Below, one piece after another: positions 5,276-5,733 of a stretch of DNA of 5,733 nucleotides. Below the pieces are notes generated by a model, which ran no database searches, was not told the DNA's origin, and worked only from the letters and a program-made list of their open reading frames with translations. Both the position numbers and the translations under genes were made by a program. Position 1 is the first letter of the stretch. Each line of letters begins with the position of its first letter. The DNA comes from JAQVYV01 sp964507305 (GTDB lineage: Bacteria; Bacillota; Clostridia; Saccharofermentanales; UBA5734): the NCBI GenBank assembly GCA_964507305.1, contig CAZDPQ010000151.1:1-5733 (forward strand), given 5' to 3'.

Positions 5276-5733
5276 ATGAACGCATTGATGACCGCCACAT
5301 TCTACCTAGCCGGCCTCATCGCGGGTTTTGCTCTGATCCTTGCCGCCGGCCGCCTCGCGGACAGCCGGGTCCGGAAAGAGGGAACAACGGACGCCGCGCA
5401 GATATTCCAGCGCCGCGCCGACAAGACTCCGGCCGCCGCCCTGTTCATGGCCAACCTCAACGCGGCAGCCTGGGCGCTGACCTATGTCCGTTACGGATTA
5501 TCGGTCCGAAGCGTCTTCGTCCTGGCGGCGATTTCCTTCGCCCTCGTCATATCCTCGACCGACCTGCGGCTCCGCCAGATCCCGAACAGCCTGATCCTCA
5601 TCCTGCTCGGAGCCGGCGCCCTGGTCTGCTCCTTCGACATCTTCGGCCACCCGCCTGCGGAACATCTGCTGGGACTGGGCGTCGGAGCCCTGATGTTCCT
5701 CGTTCCCTATCTGATCGGCAGCCAGATCGGGGC
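5276..5733 (+). CDS. Prepilin peptidase, A24 family (partial, 3' end outside window)
   Basis: The first 152 residues of a membrane aspartyl protease that cleaves the leader peptides of type IV pilin-like proteins. The first catalytic motif is seen as STDLRLRQIPN (residues 94-104, catalytic D96). The frame runs off the window right after GSQIG (148-152), where the second motif, GxGD, would be expected. Hydrophobic segments lie at about 7-25, 60-75, 78-95, 104-120 and 129-147. The region before the first Asp aligns loosely with the usual N-terminal half (the opening FGLxxGSFLNV-like segment is reduced to AGLIAGFALILAAGRL, and NLNAAAWALTYVRYGLSV fits the stretch before the first Asp). The tetracysteine zinc motif of PilD is absent, so N-methylation activity is doubtful. 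CpaA-like peptidases lack this N-terminal part altogether, so this looks like a reduced PilD/ComC-type enzyme. It is placed behind a cyclic-dinucleotide riboswitch. The partner pilus or secretion genes are not visible. Confidence 0.88.
   Translation, partial: MNALMTATFYLAGLIAGFALILAAGRLADSRVRKEGTTDAAQIFQRRADKTPAAALFMANLNAAAWALTYVRYGLSVRSVFVLAAISFALVISSTDLRLRQIPNSLILILLGAGALVCSFDIFGHPPAEHLLGLGVGALMFLVPYLIGSQIG

Noticed and set aside
1..5733. CRISPR array, transposon ends, tRNA or rRNA genes
   Set aside because: No regularly spaced repeats, transposase, inverted terminal repeats, cloverleaf or rRNA-like sequence were seen on either strand.

Overview
The window looks like an anaerobic or facultative bacterium with GC-rich genes (mostly G/C third positions), a distinctly AT-rich intergenic region, sigma70/sigmaA-type promoters and purine-rich Shine-Dalgarno sites. 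It contains late genes of what is probably futalosine-type menaquinone synthesis, and a GEMM-I cyclic-dinucleotide riboswitch. This would fit Clostridia/Negativicutes-like Firmicutes or a Geobacter-like Desulfobacterota. I cannot choose between these from the sequence alone.

Left part (minus strand, 4705 down to 8): five tightly packed genes are read from one near-consensus promoter (TTGACA, 17 bp, TACAAT) at 4733-4761. In order of transcription they are a UbiD-family decarboxylase (mqnL-like), a UbiA-family prenyltransferase (mqnP-like), a UbiX-type flavin prenyltransferase, an ABC transporter ATPase and an ABC transporter permease of the nitrate/sulfonate/taurine class. Three of the four junctions overlap (23, 11 and 4 nt) and the fourth is a 17-nt gap, so translation is probably coupled. 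UbiX makes the prenylated FMN that UbiD enzymes need, and UbiA attaches the polyprenyl tail. Together they form the prenylation and decarboxylation module of quinone synthesis. The coupled transporter is unexplained; its binding protein may lie beyond base 1.

Middle (4706-5275): this is a divergent intergenic region of about 570 bp. It holds the operon promoter, short repeats, a perfect 12-bp palindrome, a second promoter firing rightward, and a GEMM-I riboswitch followed by an intrinsic terminator. The base at the key ligand-recognition position (position 20 of the Vc2 aptamer numbering) is A (base 5039) instead of the usual G. That is the signature of the cGAMP-sensing or dual-specificity variants described in Geobacter.

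Right part (plus strand, 5276 to the window end): an A24-family prepilin peptidase begins here. It lacks the cysteine motifs of the usual N-terminal domain and is cut by the window edge just before its expected GxGD motif. The riboswitch-terminator unit probably gates this gene, and perhaps a longer pilus or secretion operon, in response to a cyclic dinucleotide.
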